From the NCBI RefSeq assembly GCF_003185805.1, contig NZ_QHJY01000101.1, forward strand, positions 1 to 47,062: a stretch of DNA of 47,062 nucleotides, given 5' to 3'. The translations under genes and the position numbers were made by a program. This document shows, in pieces, positions 25,408 to 33,988 of this stretch; positions within the stretch are counted from its first letter, which is position 1, and every line of letters begins with the position of its first letter. Under the pieces are notes generated by a model. The model was not told where the DNA came from, did not search any database, and worked only from the letters and a program-made list of their open reading frames with translations. This stretch comes from Caulobacter sp. D5 (GTDB lineage Bacteria; Pseudomonadota; Alphaproteobacteria; Caulobacterales; Caulobacteraceae).

Positions 25408-25447
25408 ACGGCCCGGAAGCAAAGCCTCCGGGCCGTCTAATTCTTTC
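25408..25447. terminator. Bidirectional terminator
   Basis: A perfect 10-bp stem ACGGCCCGGA (25408-25417) / TCCGGGCCGT (25427-25436) with a 9-nt loop. Plus-strand tail CTAATTCTTT and minus-strand tail CGTTTTCGTT both fit terminators, serving the convergent genes on each side. Confidence 0.8.
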
Positions 25448-25467
25448 GAGGCGAACCAGCCCCGGGC

Positions 25468-26037
25468 TTAGAGGCCCGGCAGCTTGATCTTGCCTTGCTT
25501 CTCGCGGCTGATGACGATCGCGCCGCCGCCCGTGAGGGCCTTCAGGCGGGCTTCCTCGGCGGCCGCGTCGACGGGAACCGGAGCGGTCGCGCCGGCTTCG
25601 GCGGCCGTCACGGCGCCGGCCGTCTTGTCGTCCTTCTTCCAGAACATCACCTTGCTGGCGAAGCTTTCGTCCTTGTGGGCCAGGTCGCCGTTCTCGTCGT
25701 CGACGACGAAGCGGATCAGCGGGTCGGCCTTGTCGACGCCGGCCTTGGCGACCAGCAGCTTCTCACCATCCGAACGGTTGGCGGCCAGGCTCTGGCCCAG
25801 CAGCGCCTGACGGGCGGCGCTTTCCGGCTGCAGTTCCTGCGGACGCGGCTCGCCGGGGGCCGGCGGGCGCAGGCTGTAGTCCGGCGGAACCACGAGCGGA
25901 GCCTTGGTCACGACGCGGAACTCGTCGGGGACCACCTTGCTCATGCCCAGGGCCTTCGAGGCCGACTGGCAGCCCGCCAGACCGGTCGCGGCGGCCACGG
26001 CCAGCACGCTCAGGGTCGCAACCCGATTGAACTTCAT
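25468..26037 (-). CDS. bamF: BamF-type (DUF3035) outer-membrane lipoprotein
   Basis: A 189-residue protein from the ATG at 26037, preceded by GGAG; the ATG at 26046 is an alternative. The signal peptide ends in lipobox TGLAGC. The early mature part carries PDEFRVVTKAPLVVPPDYSL, then RPPAPGEPRPQEL, the hallmark of DUF3035. By established work in Caulobacter, this family includes BamF, an alphaproteobacterial lipoprotein subunit of the outer-membrane beta-barrel assembly complex. The mature protein is Ala-rich and mostly unstructured beyond that. It lies downstream of lspA, which matures lipoproteins, with 128 bases between. Confidence 0.82.
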   Translation of the reverse strand: MKFNRVATLSVLAVAAATGLAGCQSASKALGMSKVVPDEFRVVTKAPLVVPPDYSLRPPAPGEPRPQELQPESAARQALLGQSLAANRSDGEKLLVAKAGVDKADPLIRFVVDDENGDLAHKDESFASKVMFWKKDDKTAGAVTAAEAGATAPVPVDAAAEEARLKALTGGGAIVISREKQGKIKLPGL

Positions 26038-26165
26038 GAAACCCATGCTCCAGCGGCCGCCCCCGGGGCCTAAAAATCGGACGCCCTCGATACGACATCC
26101 GAGGGCGGGCGCCAATGTCCTTCGGATTTGTGGCCTTGCTTGGGCGCTGAGCCCCCGTTTGGCCC

Positions 26166-26666
26166 CTATTCGGTCTGGTGCGACAGCTTCTTTTCTTCAC
26201 CGATGAAACTGTCCAGCAACAGGAGCGCGACCCCCACCGAGATGCCCGAGTCGGCGACGTTGAACACCCAGGGGAAGTAGAGTCGCGAGACGTCGATGAA
26301 GTCGACGACGTAGCCGTAGATCACCCGGTCGATCAGGTTGTTGCCGATCGCCCCGCCGATGATCATGCCCAGGCCCACGGCCGTCAGCGGCCGCAGGACC
26401 TTGCGGGCCCAGAAGCCCAGGCCGATCACCACCGCCGTCGAGAACACGGTCAGCAGCCAGCGGCCCCATTCGGCGTGGTCGCGCAGCAGGCCAAAGCTCA
26501 TGCCGTAGTTGTGGACCATGGTCAGTTGGACCGGACCCAGCAACGAGGCGCTGGCGCCCTGGGCGTGGCCCAGCAGGCCCAGCACCCAGAGCTTGGAGAT
26601 CTGGTCGAGCACCACCGTGGCGACGGCGACGGCGTAGGCGGTCCAGCCCAGGCGGGTGATCTTCAA
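26166..26666 (-). CDS. lspA: Lipoprotein signal peptidase (signal peptidase II)
   Basis: A 166-residue protein with four membrane helices. The two catalytic aspartates of this aspartyl protease family are present: Asp122 in YVVDFID and Asp139 in FNVADSGI, together with the GNNLIDR and HNYGMSFGLL blocks. It removes the signal peptide of diacylated prolipoproteins at the inner membrane; substrates here would include the lipoproteins at 13562, 24360 and 25468. It follows ileS on the same strand, a common gene order, separated by a repeat element. Confidence 0.95.
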   Translation of the reverse strand: MKITRLGWTAYAVAVATVVLDQISKLWVLGLLGHAQGASASLLGPVQLTMVHNYGMSFGLLRDHAEWGRWLLTVFSTAVVIGLGFWARKVLRPLTAVGLGMIIGGAIGNNLIDRVIYGYVVDFIDVSRLYFPWVFNVADSGISVGVALLLLDSFIGEEKKLSHQTE

Positions 26667-26683
26667 GGTTCGCTCCCGATAAG

Positions 26684-26789
26684 CCCTCCCCCTCGATGGG
26701 GGAGGGTTGGGTGGGAGTGACCGCGGCCTCAGAAGCTGAACCGCCGTATCACCCCCATCCCCGGCCCTTCCCCCATCGAGGGGGAAGGG
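26684..26789. repeat. Paired palindromic repeat between ileS and lspA
   Basis: Two hairpin-forming blocks in opposite orientation: CCCTCCCCCTCGATGGGGGA (start of 26684-26706) and CCCTTCCCCCATCGAGGGGG (start of 26765-26789), with a GTGGGAGTGA/CACCCCCATC-like core between. This is the layout of a REP/BIME-type dispersed element. Confidence 0.75.
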
Positions 26790-26792
26790 AGA

Positions 26793-29705
26793 TTAGTTTT
26801 GACGCGCCGCGTCCCAGAAGGCCACGGCGTCGGCGTCGCGAAGGCTAAGCTCCGGATAGCGGGGGTCGGTTCCCACTTCCGGCAGGATGCGCCACGAACG
26901 GGCGCACTTGTTCCCCTCGGCCTTCACCGGATCCACCGACACGCCCTTGACCTCGTCGGCCTGGAACGCGCCGCCCTCGCCGGCGACCAGCGTCGCGGCG
27001 CTGGTGCGGAACACCTCGGCGGCGTCCAGCCCGTCGAAGGCGGCCAGCAGGTCGGCGTCGGCGATGTGGACGACCGGAGCCGCCTCCAGCGCCGAACCGA
27101 TGCGCTTTTCGCGGCGCTCGACTTCCAGGGCGCCGGTGACGACGCCGGTGACGGTCTCGACCTTGGCCCAGCGGGCCGCCTCGGCCTGGTTTTCCCACGC
27201 CGCCGGGGTCTCAGGGACCACGCGCAGGGCCACGGGGCCGGCTTCGGGGAAGCGGGTGACCCAGGCCTCTTCCATCGTGAAGCTGGCCAGCGGGGCCAGC
27301 CAGATGGTCAGGCGGTCGAAGACGTAGTCCAGCACGGTGCGATAGGCCCGGCGGCGCAGGGCGCTCGGGGCGTCGCAGTAGAGGCTGTCCTTGCGGATAT
27401 CGAAGAAGATCGCCGACAGGTCGCTCTGGCAGAACTCGACCAGCGGCCGGATCACGTCGGAGAAGCGATAGCTCTCGTAGGCGGCCTTCACCTGGCCATC
27501 CAGCTCCCACAGGCGGTGCAGGATGAACTTCTCCAGCGGCGGGAACTCGTTGTAGTCGGTGACCCGCTCGTCCTCGTCGAAGCCGGCCAGGGCGCCCAGC
27601 AGATAGCGCATGGTGTTGCGCAGCTTGCGATAAGCGTCGGTGGTGGTGGCCAGGATCGTCTTGCCGATCCGCTGGTCTTCCGAATAGTCGACCATCGCGG
27701 CCCAGAGACGCAGGATCTCGGCGCCGGACTCCTTGGTGATGCTCTGCGGCTCCACCGTGTTGCCCTTGGACTTGCTCATCTTCTCGCCGTTCTCGTCCAT
27801 GGTGAAGCCATGGGTCAGGACGGCCTTGTAGGGCGCGCGGCCGCGCGAACCGCAGCCTTCGAGAAGCGAGGACTGGAACCAGCCGCGGTGCTGGTCGGAG
27901 CCTTCGAGATAGAGGTCTGCCGGCCAGGCGCTGTCGTCGCGGCCTTCGATGGTGAAGGCGTGGGTGCAGCCGCTGTCGAACCAGACGTCCAGGATGTCGC
28001 CGACCTTCTCGTACTGGGCCGGGTCGTGATTGCCGAGGAAGTCGGCGTCGGGACGGGTGAACCAGGCGTCGGCGCCGCCCTCCTTCACCGCCGCCAGGAT
28101 GCGGGCGTTGACGTCGGCGTCGACCAGCGGGTGGCCGGTGTGCTTGTCGACGAACATCGCCAGCGGCGTGCCCCAGTTGCGCTGGCGGCTGATCAACCAG
28201 TCGGGACGGGTCTCGACCATGGCCCCGATGCGGTTGCGGCCGGCGTCGGGGTGGAAGGCGGTGTCGGCGATGGCCTGGACGGCCGTCTCGCGCAGGGTCT
28301 TGCCGCCCAGGGCCTCGACCTCGTGGTCCATGCGGATGAACCACTGCGGGGTGTTGCGGAAGATCACCGGGGCCTTGGAGCGCCAGCTGTGCGGATAGCT
28401 GTGCTCGACGCGGCCGCGGGCCAGAAGGTTTCCGGCCTCGATCAGCTTGTCCATCACCGCGCCGTTGGCGGGGCCGAACTTGCCAATCTTCTTGCCCTCG
28501 GTCTCCAGCACCTTCAGGCCGGCGAACAGGGCGCCCGACGGGTAGTAGGCGCCGTCCGGATCGACGGTGTCGGGGATCTCGCGATGACCGTGGGCCAGCC
28601 AGACCTGATAGTCGTCGGCGCCGTGGCCCGGCGCGGTGTGCACGAAGCCCGTACCGGCCTCGTCGGTGACGTGGTCGCCGGCCAGCAGCGGCACGGCGAA
28701 GCCGTAGTGGCTGTCCAGATCGGCCAGCGGGTGGGCCAGGACCATGCCCTCGCAGTCGACGCTCTCGACCTTCTCGAAGGCGGCGACCTTGGCGGCCTTG
28801 AAGACCTCGCCGGCCAGCTTCTCGGCCACGATCAGGCGATCGCCGACCTGGGACCAGGGGGCGAATTCGAGACCCTCCTCCAGCGCCTTCACCTCGAAGA
28901 CGGCGTAGGGGATGTCGGGGTTGTAGGAGACCGCGCGGTTGGCGGGGATGGTCCAGGGCGTGGTCGTCCAGATCACCAGCTTCGCGCCTTGCGCGGCCTC
29001 AGAGCCCTCGACGACCGGGAACTTCACCCAGATCGTCGGCGAGACGTGGTCGTGATACTCGATCTCGGCCTCGGCCAGGGCCGTGCGCTCGACCGGGCTC
29101 CACATCACCGGCTTCGAGCCGCGATAGAGCTGGCCGCTCGAGGCGAAGCGGTGGAATTCCTCGACGATCTTGGCTTCGCTGGTGAAGTCCATGGTGGCGT
29201 AGCGGTTCCACCAGTCGCCCAGCACGCCCAGACGCTGGAACTCGACCTTCTGGGCCTCGATCCAGCCGGCGGCGTAGGCGCGGCATTCGCGGCGGAACTC
29301 CTCGGCCGGGACCTCGTCCTTGCGGCGGCCCTTGGCGCGGAACTGTTCCTCGATCTTCCACTCGATCGGCAGGCCGTGGCAGTCCCAGCCCGGCACGTAG
29401 TCGACGTCGTAGCCCAGGGCGAAGCGCGAGCGGACGACGAAGTCCTTGAGGATCTTGTTCAGCGCGTGGCCGATGTGGATCGCGCCGTTGGCGTAGGGCG
29501 GACCGTCGTGCAGCACGAACAGCGGCGCGCCGTCGGCCTGGCGCCTGGCGCGCACCGCGCCGTAGAGGCCCTTGTCGGAGAGGGCCGCCCAGCCCTCCAG
29601 GATCTCGGGCTCCTTCTTGGGCAGGCCGGCGCGCATCGGGAACGGCGTGTCGGGAAGGAAAACGGTTTCGCGGTAGTCGCGGGCGGGCGCGGCGTCGTCG
29701 GCCAT
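26793..29705 (-). CDS. ileS: Isoleucyl-tRNA synthetase
   Basis: A 970-residue class Ia synthetase. It has the HIGH motif (HIGHALNKILKDF, near residue 76), the editing (CP1) domain with TTTPWTIPANRAVSYNPD near 250, and KMSKSKGNTVEPQ near 645, then the anticodon-binding domain. It charges tRNA-Ile with isoleucine. The extreme C-terminus keeps only one of the cysteines of the zinc-binding tail known from the E. coli enzyme (KCARSW); the second Cys pair is replaced by Tyr/Leu-type residues. It is likely co-transcribed with lspA. Confidence 0.97.
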   Translation of the reverse strand: MADDAAPARDYRETVFLPDTPFPMRAGLPKKEPEILEGWAALSDKGLYGAVRARRQADGAPLFVLHDGPPYANGAIHIGHALNKILKDFVVRSRFALGYDVDYVPGWDCHGLPIEWKIEEQFRAKGRRKDEVPAEEFRRECRAYAAGWIEAQKVEFQRLGVLGDWWNRYATMDFTSEAKIVEEFHRFASSGQLYRGSKPVMWSPVERTALAEAEIEYHDHVSPTIWVKFPVVEGSEAAQGAKLVIWTTTPWTIPANRAVSYNPDIPYAVFEVKALEEGLEFAPWSQVGDRLIVAEKLAGEVFKAAKVAAFEKVESVDCEGMVLAHPLADLDSHYGFAVPLLAGDHVTDEAGTGFVHTAPGHGADDYQVWLAHGHREIPDTVDPDGAYYPSGALFAGLKVLETEGKKIGKFGPANGAVMDKLIEAGNLLARGRVEHSYPHSWRSKAPVIFRNTPQWFIRMDHEVEALGGKTLRETAVQAIADTAFHPDAGRNRIGAMVETRPDWLISRQRNWGTPLAMFVDKHTGHPLVDADVNARILAAVKEGGADAWFTRPDADFLGNHDPAQYEKVGDILDVWFDSGCTHAFTIEGRDDSAWPADLYLEGSDQHRGWFQSSLLEGCGSRGRAPYKAVLTHGFTMDENGEKMSKSKGNTVEPQSITKESGAEILRLWAAMVDYSEDQRIGKTILATTTDAYRKLRNTMRYLLGALAGFDEDERVTDYNEFPPLEKFILHRLWELDGQVKAAYESYRFSDVIRPLVEFCQSDLSAIFFDIRKDSLYCDAPSALRRRAYRTVLDYVFDRLTIWLAPLASFTMEEAWVTRFPEAGPVALRVVPETPAAWENQAEAARWAKVETVTGVVTGALEVERREKRIGSALEAAPVVHIADADLLAAFDGLDAAEVFRTSAATLVAGEGGAFQADEVKGVSVDPVKAEGNKCARSWRILPEVGTDPRYPELSLRDADAVAFWDAARQN

Positions 29706-29883
29706 GGGAAGGCTATCCAGCTCTGGAATGTCGGAAGAAGGCGGGTGGAACCCGGCGCGCGCTGGAGGTCTCGTCCGGCGGCGTCACGCCGGGCGGATAA
29801 TTCGCGCGATCTTCCGAACGGAACTCATGGTGCGACGGGATAGCAGAGCGGCCGCCGCCCGCAAAGGGGAGCCTGACACGGAA

Positions 29884-29913
29884 ACGGCCGCTCCAGTCGC
29901 CTGGAACGGCCGT
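29884..29913 (-). terminator. Terminator-like hairpin after yebC
   Basis: ACGGCCGCTCCAG and CTGGAACGGCCGT form a 13-bp stem with one mismatch around a 4-nt loop, just past the yebC stop. The U-run is weak. The 230 bases from 29706 to 29935 between yebC and ileS contain nothing else recognised. Confidence 0.55.
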
Positions 29914-29935
29914 CTCGTCGTCCGATCGAAGAAGA

Positions 29936-30688
29936 TCAGCCCAGCTTGGCCAGATCTTCTTCGCTGATGTCGGCGCTGGAATAGACGTTCTGGACGTCGT
30001 CGTCCTCGTCCAGGCCGTCGAGCAGCTTCATCAGGGTGGCGACGGTGTCGCCGGTGACCTCGTTCAGCAGCTTGGGCTTCCAGACGATCTTGGTCGAGGA
30101 GGCTTCGCCGAACTTGGCTTCCAGGGCGGCCGAAACCTCGTTGAGGTCTTCGAAGGCGGTGTAGACGGTGTGGCCGCCGTCTTCGCCCATGTCGCTCTCG
30201 ACGTCCTGAGCGCCGGCCTCGATGGCGGCTTCCATCATGTCGTCTTCGCTGGCCTTGGACGCCGGATACTCGATCTGGCCCAGGCGGTCGAAGTTGAAGG
30301 TCACCGAGCCGGTGGCCCCCAGATTGCCGCCGTGCTTGGAGAACAGCGAGCGGACGTTGCTGGCCGCGCGGTTCTTGTTGTCGGTCAGCACCTCGACGAT
30401 GACGCCGACACCGCCCGGGCCCATGCCCTCGTAGCGGATCTCGGCGTAGTCCGCCGCGTCGCCCATCTGCGACTTCTTGATGGCGCGCTCGATGACGTCC
30501 TTGGGCAGGCTTTCGGCCTTGGCGTTGTTCACGGCCAGGCGCAGGCGCGGGTTCATGGCCGGGTCGGGCAGACCGGTCTTGGCCGCCACGGTGATTTCAC
30601 GCGACAGCTTGGAGAACAGCTTGGAGCGCGCGGCGTCGGCGCGGCCCTTGCGGTGCATGATGTTCTTGAATTTCGAGTGGCCGGCCAT
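29936..30688 (-). CDS. YebC/PmpR family regulatory protein
   Basis: A 250-residue protein beginning [20 protein letters not shown], the characteristic start of the family. Other markers are [29 protein letters not shown] and GSVTFNFDR, and the acidic C-terminal domain ([15 protein letters not shown]). These proteins are translation or transcription factors; recent work on relatives links them to easing ribosome stalling at polyproline, and older work to DNA binding. It is transcribed away from ileS with its own upstream gap of about 170 bases. Confidence 0.95.
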   Translation of the reverse strand: MAGHSKFKNIMHRKGRADAARSKLFSKLSREITVAAKTGLPDPAMNPRLRLAVNNAKAESLPKDVIERAIKKSQMGDAADYAEIRYEGMGPGGVGVIVEVLTDNKNRAASNVRSLFSKHGGNLGATGSVTFNFDRLGQIEYPASKASEDDMMEAAIEAGAQDVESDMGEDGGHTVYTAFEDLNEVSAALEAKFGEASSTKIVWKPKLLNEVTGDTVATLMKLLDGLDEDDDVQNVYSSADISEEDLAKLG

Positions 30689-30861
30689 TCGGAGGCTCTT
30701 CTCTAGATGTGTGACATGAATGGGTTGGCGGCGCTTCTACCGCCTCAAGCCGCGTCTTGTCACCCCGGGGATGGAACTGACGGGCGCGCTCGACGGTTGA
30801 GATCGCGCCGAGTTCCTTGATCGGGGGCGCGTCGGGCGCCGGCTCGGCCGGAGTATGCTTC

Positions 30862-31251
30862 ATGCGCAAACTGATGCTCGCCGCCATCGGCGCGGCCCTG
30901 CTGGCGGCCGCGCCCGCCGCCATCGCCCAGTCGCCTCAATCGTCGCCCCAGTCGCACCCGCCCGGCCACGGCGGCCAGGGTCCGGGCAATGGTCCCGGGC
31001 ATGGAAACGGCCCGGGGCCTGGTCCGAGCAAGCCGACGCCCTCGCCCGGCCCCAATCGTCCGGGCGGTCCGGACTACGGCCACTGGGACAACCACTGGGG
31101 CGTGCGCCCGCCGGCCCCGCCGTCGCACTGGAAAAAGCACAACGGCTGGTACCGCCACGTGCGCGCCTGCCAGCAGCGCTATCGCAGCTACAATCCGCGC
31201 ACCGACACCTACCGCGTGCGGCCGGGCGTCTATCGCCGGTGCGTGCTGTAG
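30862..31251 (+). CDS. BA14K-like secreted protein
   Basis: A 129-residue protein. A cleaved signal peptide (about residues 1-23, AAPAAIAQ) precedes a Gly/Pro/His-rich spacer (about 30-75), then a BA14K-like C-terminal motif: HVRACQQRYRSYNPRTDTYR, ending RRC. The two cysteines probably form a disulfide. BA14K proteins were described as immunoreactive, lectin-like envelope proteins in Brucella. A function in this organism is unknown. Low-complexity sequence makes the spacer boundaries uncertain; the start ATG is supported by the signal peptide. Confidence 0.8.
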   Translation: MRKLMLAAIGAALLAAAPAAIAQSPQSSPQSHPPGHGGQGPGNGPGHGNGPGPGPSKPTPSPGPNRPGGPDYGHWDNHWGVRPPAPPSHWKKHNGWYRHVRACQQRYRSYNPRTDTYRVRPGVYRRCVL

Positions 31252-31260
31252 CCTGAGAAG

Positions 31261-31290
31261 GGCGCGGAGCCCGCCGGCTCCGCGCCTCTT
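31261..31290. terminator. Terminator between the BA14K gene and ohr
   Basis: A perfect 11-bp stem GGCGCGGAGCC (31261-31271) / GGCTCCGCGCC (31276-31286) with a 4-nt loop, followed by TCTT. It serves the convergent genes on both sides. Confidence 0.75.
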
Positions 31291-31294
31291 GGCT

Positions 31295-31711
31295 TCACGC
31301 CACCTTCAGTTCCACCACGACGTTGCCGCGGGTCGCCTTGGAATACGGGCACACCTGGTGGGCCTTGTGCAGCAGGTCCTCGGCGACCGCGCGATCGACC
31401 TCGGGCGCGTTCAGCGTCAGGCGCACGCCGATGTGGAAGCTGACGTCGTCCTTGATCAAATCGACCTCGCTGTCGAGGCTGTGCTCGCCCAGGGCGACGC
31501 TCTGGCCGCGCGCGACGAGGCCCAGCGCGCCGAGGAAGCAGGCCGCGTAGCCGGCCGCGAACAGCTGCTCGGGATTGGTGCCTTCGCCGTTGCCGCCCAG
31601 CGACTTGGGATAGCCCAGCTGCACGTCCAGGTGGCCGTCGTCGGTCTTGGCGGTTCCCTGGCGCCCGCCCACGGCGTGGGCCTTGGCGGTGTAGACGGTG
31701 GTGTCGGTCAT
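31295..31711 (-). CDS. OsmC/Ohr-family organic hydroperoxide reductase
   Basis: A 138-residue protein from the ATG at 31711, preceded by GAGGAG. It has the Ohr signature residues: Arg17, Glu48, and the redox pair Cys58 (AACFLGALG) and Cys121 (VCPYSKATRGNV). By family it is a homodimer that reduces organic peroxides with dihydrolipoyl or other thiols. In many bacteria the MarR-type OhrR controls it, but no such gene is adjacent. An ORF extends farther upstream to 31819, but the family length and ribosome site favour the shorter start. Confidence 0.92.
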   Translation of the reverse strand: MTDTTVYTAKAHAVGGRQGTAKTDDGHLDVQLGYPKSLGGNGEGTNPEQLFAAGYAACFLGALGLVARGQSVALGEHSLDSEVDLIKDDVSFHIGVRLTLNAPEVDRAVAEDLLHKAHQVCPYSKATRGNVVVELKVA

Positions 31712-31854
31712 GAGGGCTCCTCTGGCTGGCCTCGGATCGAGCTTGAGCCCCGGATCATGACAGATGCAAGCGGGAGTGGATTGTCGGAAGCCGCCGCGTG
31801 GACAGGGCGAGCGCTGCAATGATAAGGCGAGCCCGCATTCATCTGGGGCGAAGA

Positions 31855-32526
31855 ATGAACACCTTCACGCGCATCCTCGGCGCCGCGTCTGTGGCCGCCG
31901 CGGCGCTCGCCGGACCATCCGGCGTCCAGGCCCAGCCGGCGGCCGCGCCGGCCAGCCCCGCCAAACCGGTCGCCGTCACGCCCGAGCAGATCGCGCAGGG
32001 CCGCCGCCTGCTGCGGGCCATGAACCTCGAGGCGGGCGTCACCCGGACGCTGGACATGCTGATCGGCCAGACCCGCGAGCAGACCATCAGCCAGGTCAAG
32101 GACCTGCCGGTCGAGAAGCAGCGCCCCGTGATGGACGCCTTCGCCAGCGCCGTCGAAGCGCCCCGCACCCGCCTGACGCAAGGCGTCCTCGACGACCTGG
32201 CGGCCTACTACGCCACCCAGCTTTCGACGGCCGAGATCAACGACCTCAGCACCTTCTACGAAACCCCGCTGGGCCAGAAGGCGGTGCTGACGCCCGACGC
32301 GATGACGCCGCAGGAGAACGAGCAACTGGGCGCCTACGCCCTGGAGCACCCGCAGTTCATGCGCGTCCTCCAGCTGGCGCCGGGCACCATGGAGACGACC
32401 CGGACGTCGCTGCAGCGCCGCGGCCCGGTCTTCCGCGCCGCCTTCACCAGGAGCTACTGCGCCAACCTGGGCAAGATCGGCATGACCAACACGTCATGCC
32501 CCAAGCCCGCAGCCAAGAAGAAGTAG
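31855..32526 (+). CDS. DUF2059-family exported protein
   Basis: A 223-residue protein from the ATG at 31855, preceded by GGGGCG. A signal peptide ends near GVQAQ (about residue 25). The mature part is mostly helical with the DUF2059 pattern: QVKDLPVEKQRPVMDAFASA, then LDDLAAYYATQLSTAEINDL and STFYETPLGQK. A C-terminal Cys pair (SYCANLG, TSCPKP) lies near residues 205-217. Function of the family is unknown. A smaller relative follows 5 bases downstream. Confidence 0.78.
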   Translation: MNTFTRILGAASVAAAALAGPSGVQAQPAAAPASPAKPVAVTPEQIAQGRRLLRAMNLEAGVTRTLDMLIGQTREQTISQVKDLPVEKQRPVMDAFASAVEAPRTRLTQGVLDDLAAYYATQLSTAEINDLSTFYETPLGQKAVLTPDAMTPQENEQLGAYALEHPQFMRVLQLAPGTMETTRTSLQRRGPVFRAAFTRSYCANLGKIGMTNTSCPKPAAKKK

Positions 32527-32531
32527 AGCCG

Positions 32532-33164
32532 ATGCGGACAGCGACTCACCTTGGCGGCGCCGTGCTGGCGATGATTCTGTCGACCGCCAGCGCCCTGGCG
32601 GACACGCCGCGACCGGGCCAACCGGCCTCGCCCCAGCAGGAGCGGCTGGACGCCGCTCGCCGGCTCGCCGAGGCTCGTCGTAAAACCTCGCCAGGCTCCT
32701 CCGACTGGCTGGCGGAAGAGCTCATAAACACCTACGAGCAGACTTGGATCACGGACAAGACCGCGCCAGCGGACCAGCACGCCCGCCAGAAGCAGATCCT
32801 GGCCACGCTCACGGCCCAACCGCGCCAGCAGCTGCGCGAGACCGCCCAATCCACGCGCATCAAGGCCTATCTCGAGGCCGGCGACGCTGAACAGTTGGAC
32901 CAGATCAGGATCTTCTTCGCCTCGCCGCTTGGTCTAAAGCTGGACAACCACGAGCGGCTTACCGCCGAGGAGAGCCAAGCGATCAACACTCAGCTGAAGC
33001 CGCTCGAGGCCCCCTTGATGCTGGTCATGATGGCGGAGATGCAGGTCTCAAACGCGGCGCTCTCGGCGCAGAAAACCATTCGCCCGGCGCTCGGCAAGGC
33101 CTTCTGCGCGCAGGTGGCGGCCGAGAACCTCAGCAACACCACCTGCGCCGAAGGCAAGTTCTAG
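32532..33164 (+). CDS. Second DUF2059-type exported protein
   Basis: A 210-residue protein starting 5 bases after the previous stop, so probably in one transcript. It has a signal peptide (MILSTASALADT). The mature helical part carries DQIRIFFASPLGLKLDNHER, which corresponds to the STFYETPLGQK region of its upstream neighbour, and a similar C-terminal Cys pair (FCAQVAAENLSNTTCAEG). It looks like a diverged tandem duplicate. Its stop overlaps the stop of the convergent ymdB-type gene by four bases (CTAG). Confidence 0.7.
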   Translation: MRTATHLGGAVLAMILSTASALADTPRPGQPASPQQERLDAARRLAEARRKTSPGSSDWLAEELINTYEQTWITDKTAPADQHARQKQILATLTAQPRQQLRETAQSTRIKAYLEAGDAEQLDQIRIFFASPLGLKLDNHERLTAEESQAINTQLKPLEAPLMLVMMAEMQVSNAALSAQKTIRPALGKAFCAQVAAENLSNTTCAEGKF

Positions 33165-33982
33165 ACCGCCGGCACCGACTGTTTCAGCCGGCCGCCGACG
33201 CGGATCGGCTCGACCCGCACCGCCAGGCCCGTGCGGTCGTCGGTCTCGACGAACACGCCGCAGACCGTGGCCGGGCCGCTGGCGGGCTGGTAGCGGCCGC
33301 CGCTGATCTTGGTGGTGAAGCGCCGCAAGGGCTCTTCCTTCTGGTTGCCGATGACGCTGTCGTAGTCGGCGCAGGCGCCGGCGTCGGTCTGGTAGGCCGT
33401 GCCGCCCGGCAGGATCTGGCAGTCGGCGGTCGGCACGTGGGTGTGGGTGCCCACCACCAGGCTGGCGCGGCTGTCGCAATAGTGGCCCATGGCCATCTTC
33501 TCGGACGTCGCCTCGCAGTGCATGTCGACGATCACGGCGTCGGCGACCTGGCCCAGCGGCGCCTTGTCGAGCTCGCGGTCGGCGGCGGCGAACGGGTCGT
33601 CCATGGCGTCCATGTGCACCCGGCCCAGCAGGTTGACGACGAACACCGTCTTCCCCGAATCCGTCTGGAACAGGTGGCTGCCCCGGCCCGGAGCGTCGGA
33701 CAGGATCGGGTAGTTGGCCGGACGGATCAGGCGCGGTTCGCGCACGATGTAGGTCAGGGCCTCGCGCTGGTCCCAGCTGTGATTGCCCAGGGTCAGGCAG
33801 TCGGCCCCGGCGTCGAACAGCTCACGAGCGGTGTTCTCGGTGATGCCGAAGCCGGCGGCGGCGTTCTCGGCGTTGATGATGACGAACTCGAGGCCCAGTT
33901 GGCGACGGAGGCCCGGCAGGTGGTCGGCCAGGCCGTCGCGGCCCGACTTGCCGACGACGTCGCCGAAGAAAGCAAAACGCAT
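33161..33982 (-). CDS. YmdB-type metallophosphoesterase
   Basis: A 273-residue protein with the TIGR00282/YmdB motifs: FFGDVVGKSGRDGL (metal ligand Asp), INAENAAAGFGIT, TLGNHSWDQREAL, VDMHCEATSEKMAMG and VVGTHTHVPTADCQI. By family it is a dinuclear-metal phosphodiesterase acting on 2',3'-cyclic nucleotides, with proposed roles in RNA turnover and sporulation or biofilm control in other bacteria. It starts 6 bases after the fthC stop, so the two genes form an operon. Confidence 0.92.
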   Translation of the reverse strand: MRFAFFGDVVGKSGRDGLADHLPGLRRQLGLEFVIINAENAAAGFGITENTARELFDAGADCLTLGNHSWDQREALTYIVREPRLIRPANYPILSDAPGRGSHLFQTDSGKTVFVVNLLGRVHMDAMDDPFAAADRELDKAPLGQVADAVIVDMHCEATSEKMAMGHYCDSRASLVVGTHTHVPTADCQILPGGTAYQTDAGACADYDSVIGNQKEEPLRRFTTKISGGRYQPASGPATVCGVFVETDDRTGLAVRVEPIRVGGRLKQSVPAV

Positions 33983-33988
33983 GATCGA

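Noticed and set aside
26799..29843. A 1014-codon open frame opposite ileS
   Set aside because: Antisense shadow with no domain; ileS has HIGH and KMSKS motifs on the other strand.
30862..31251. Gly/Pro/His-rich small protein considered as a ribosomally made peptide precursor
   Set aside because: It has a Sec signal peptide and a BA14K-type C-terminus, and no modifying enzyme is nearby.
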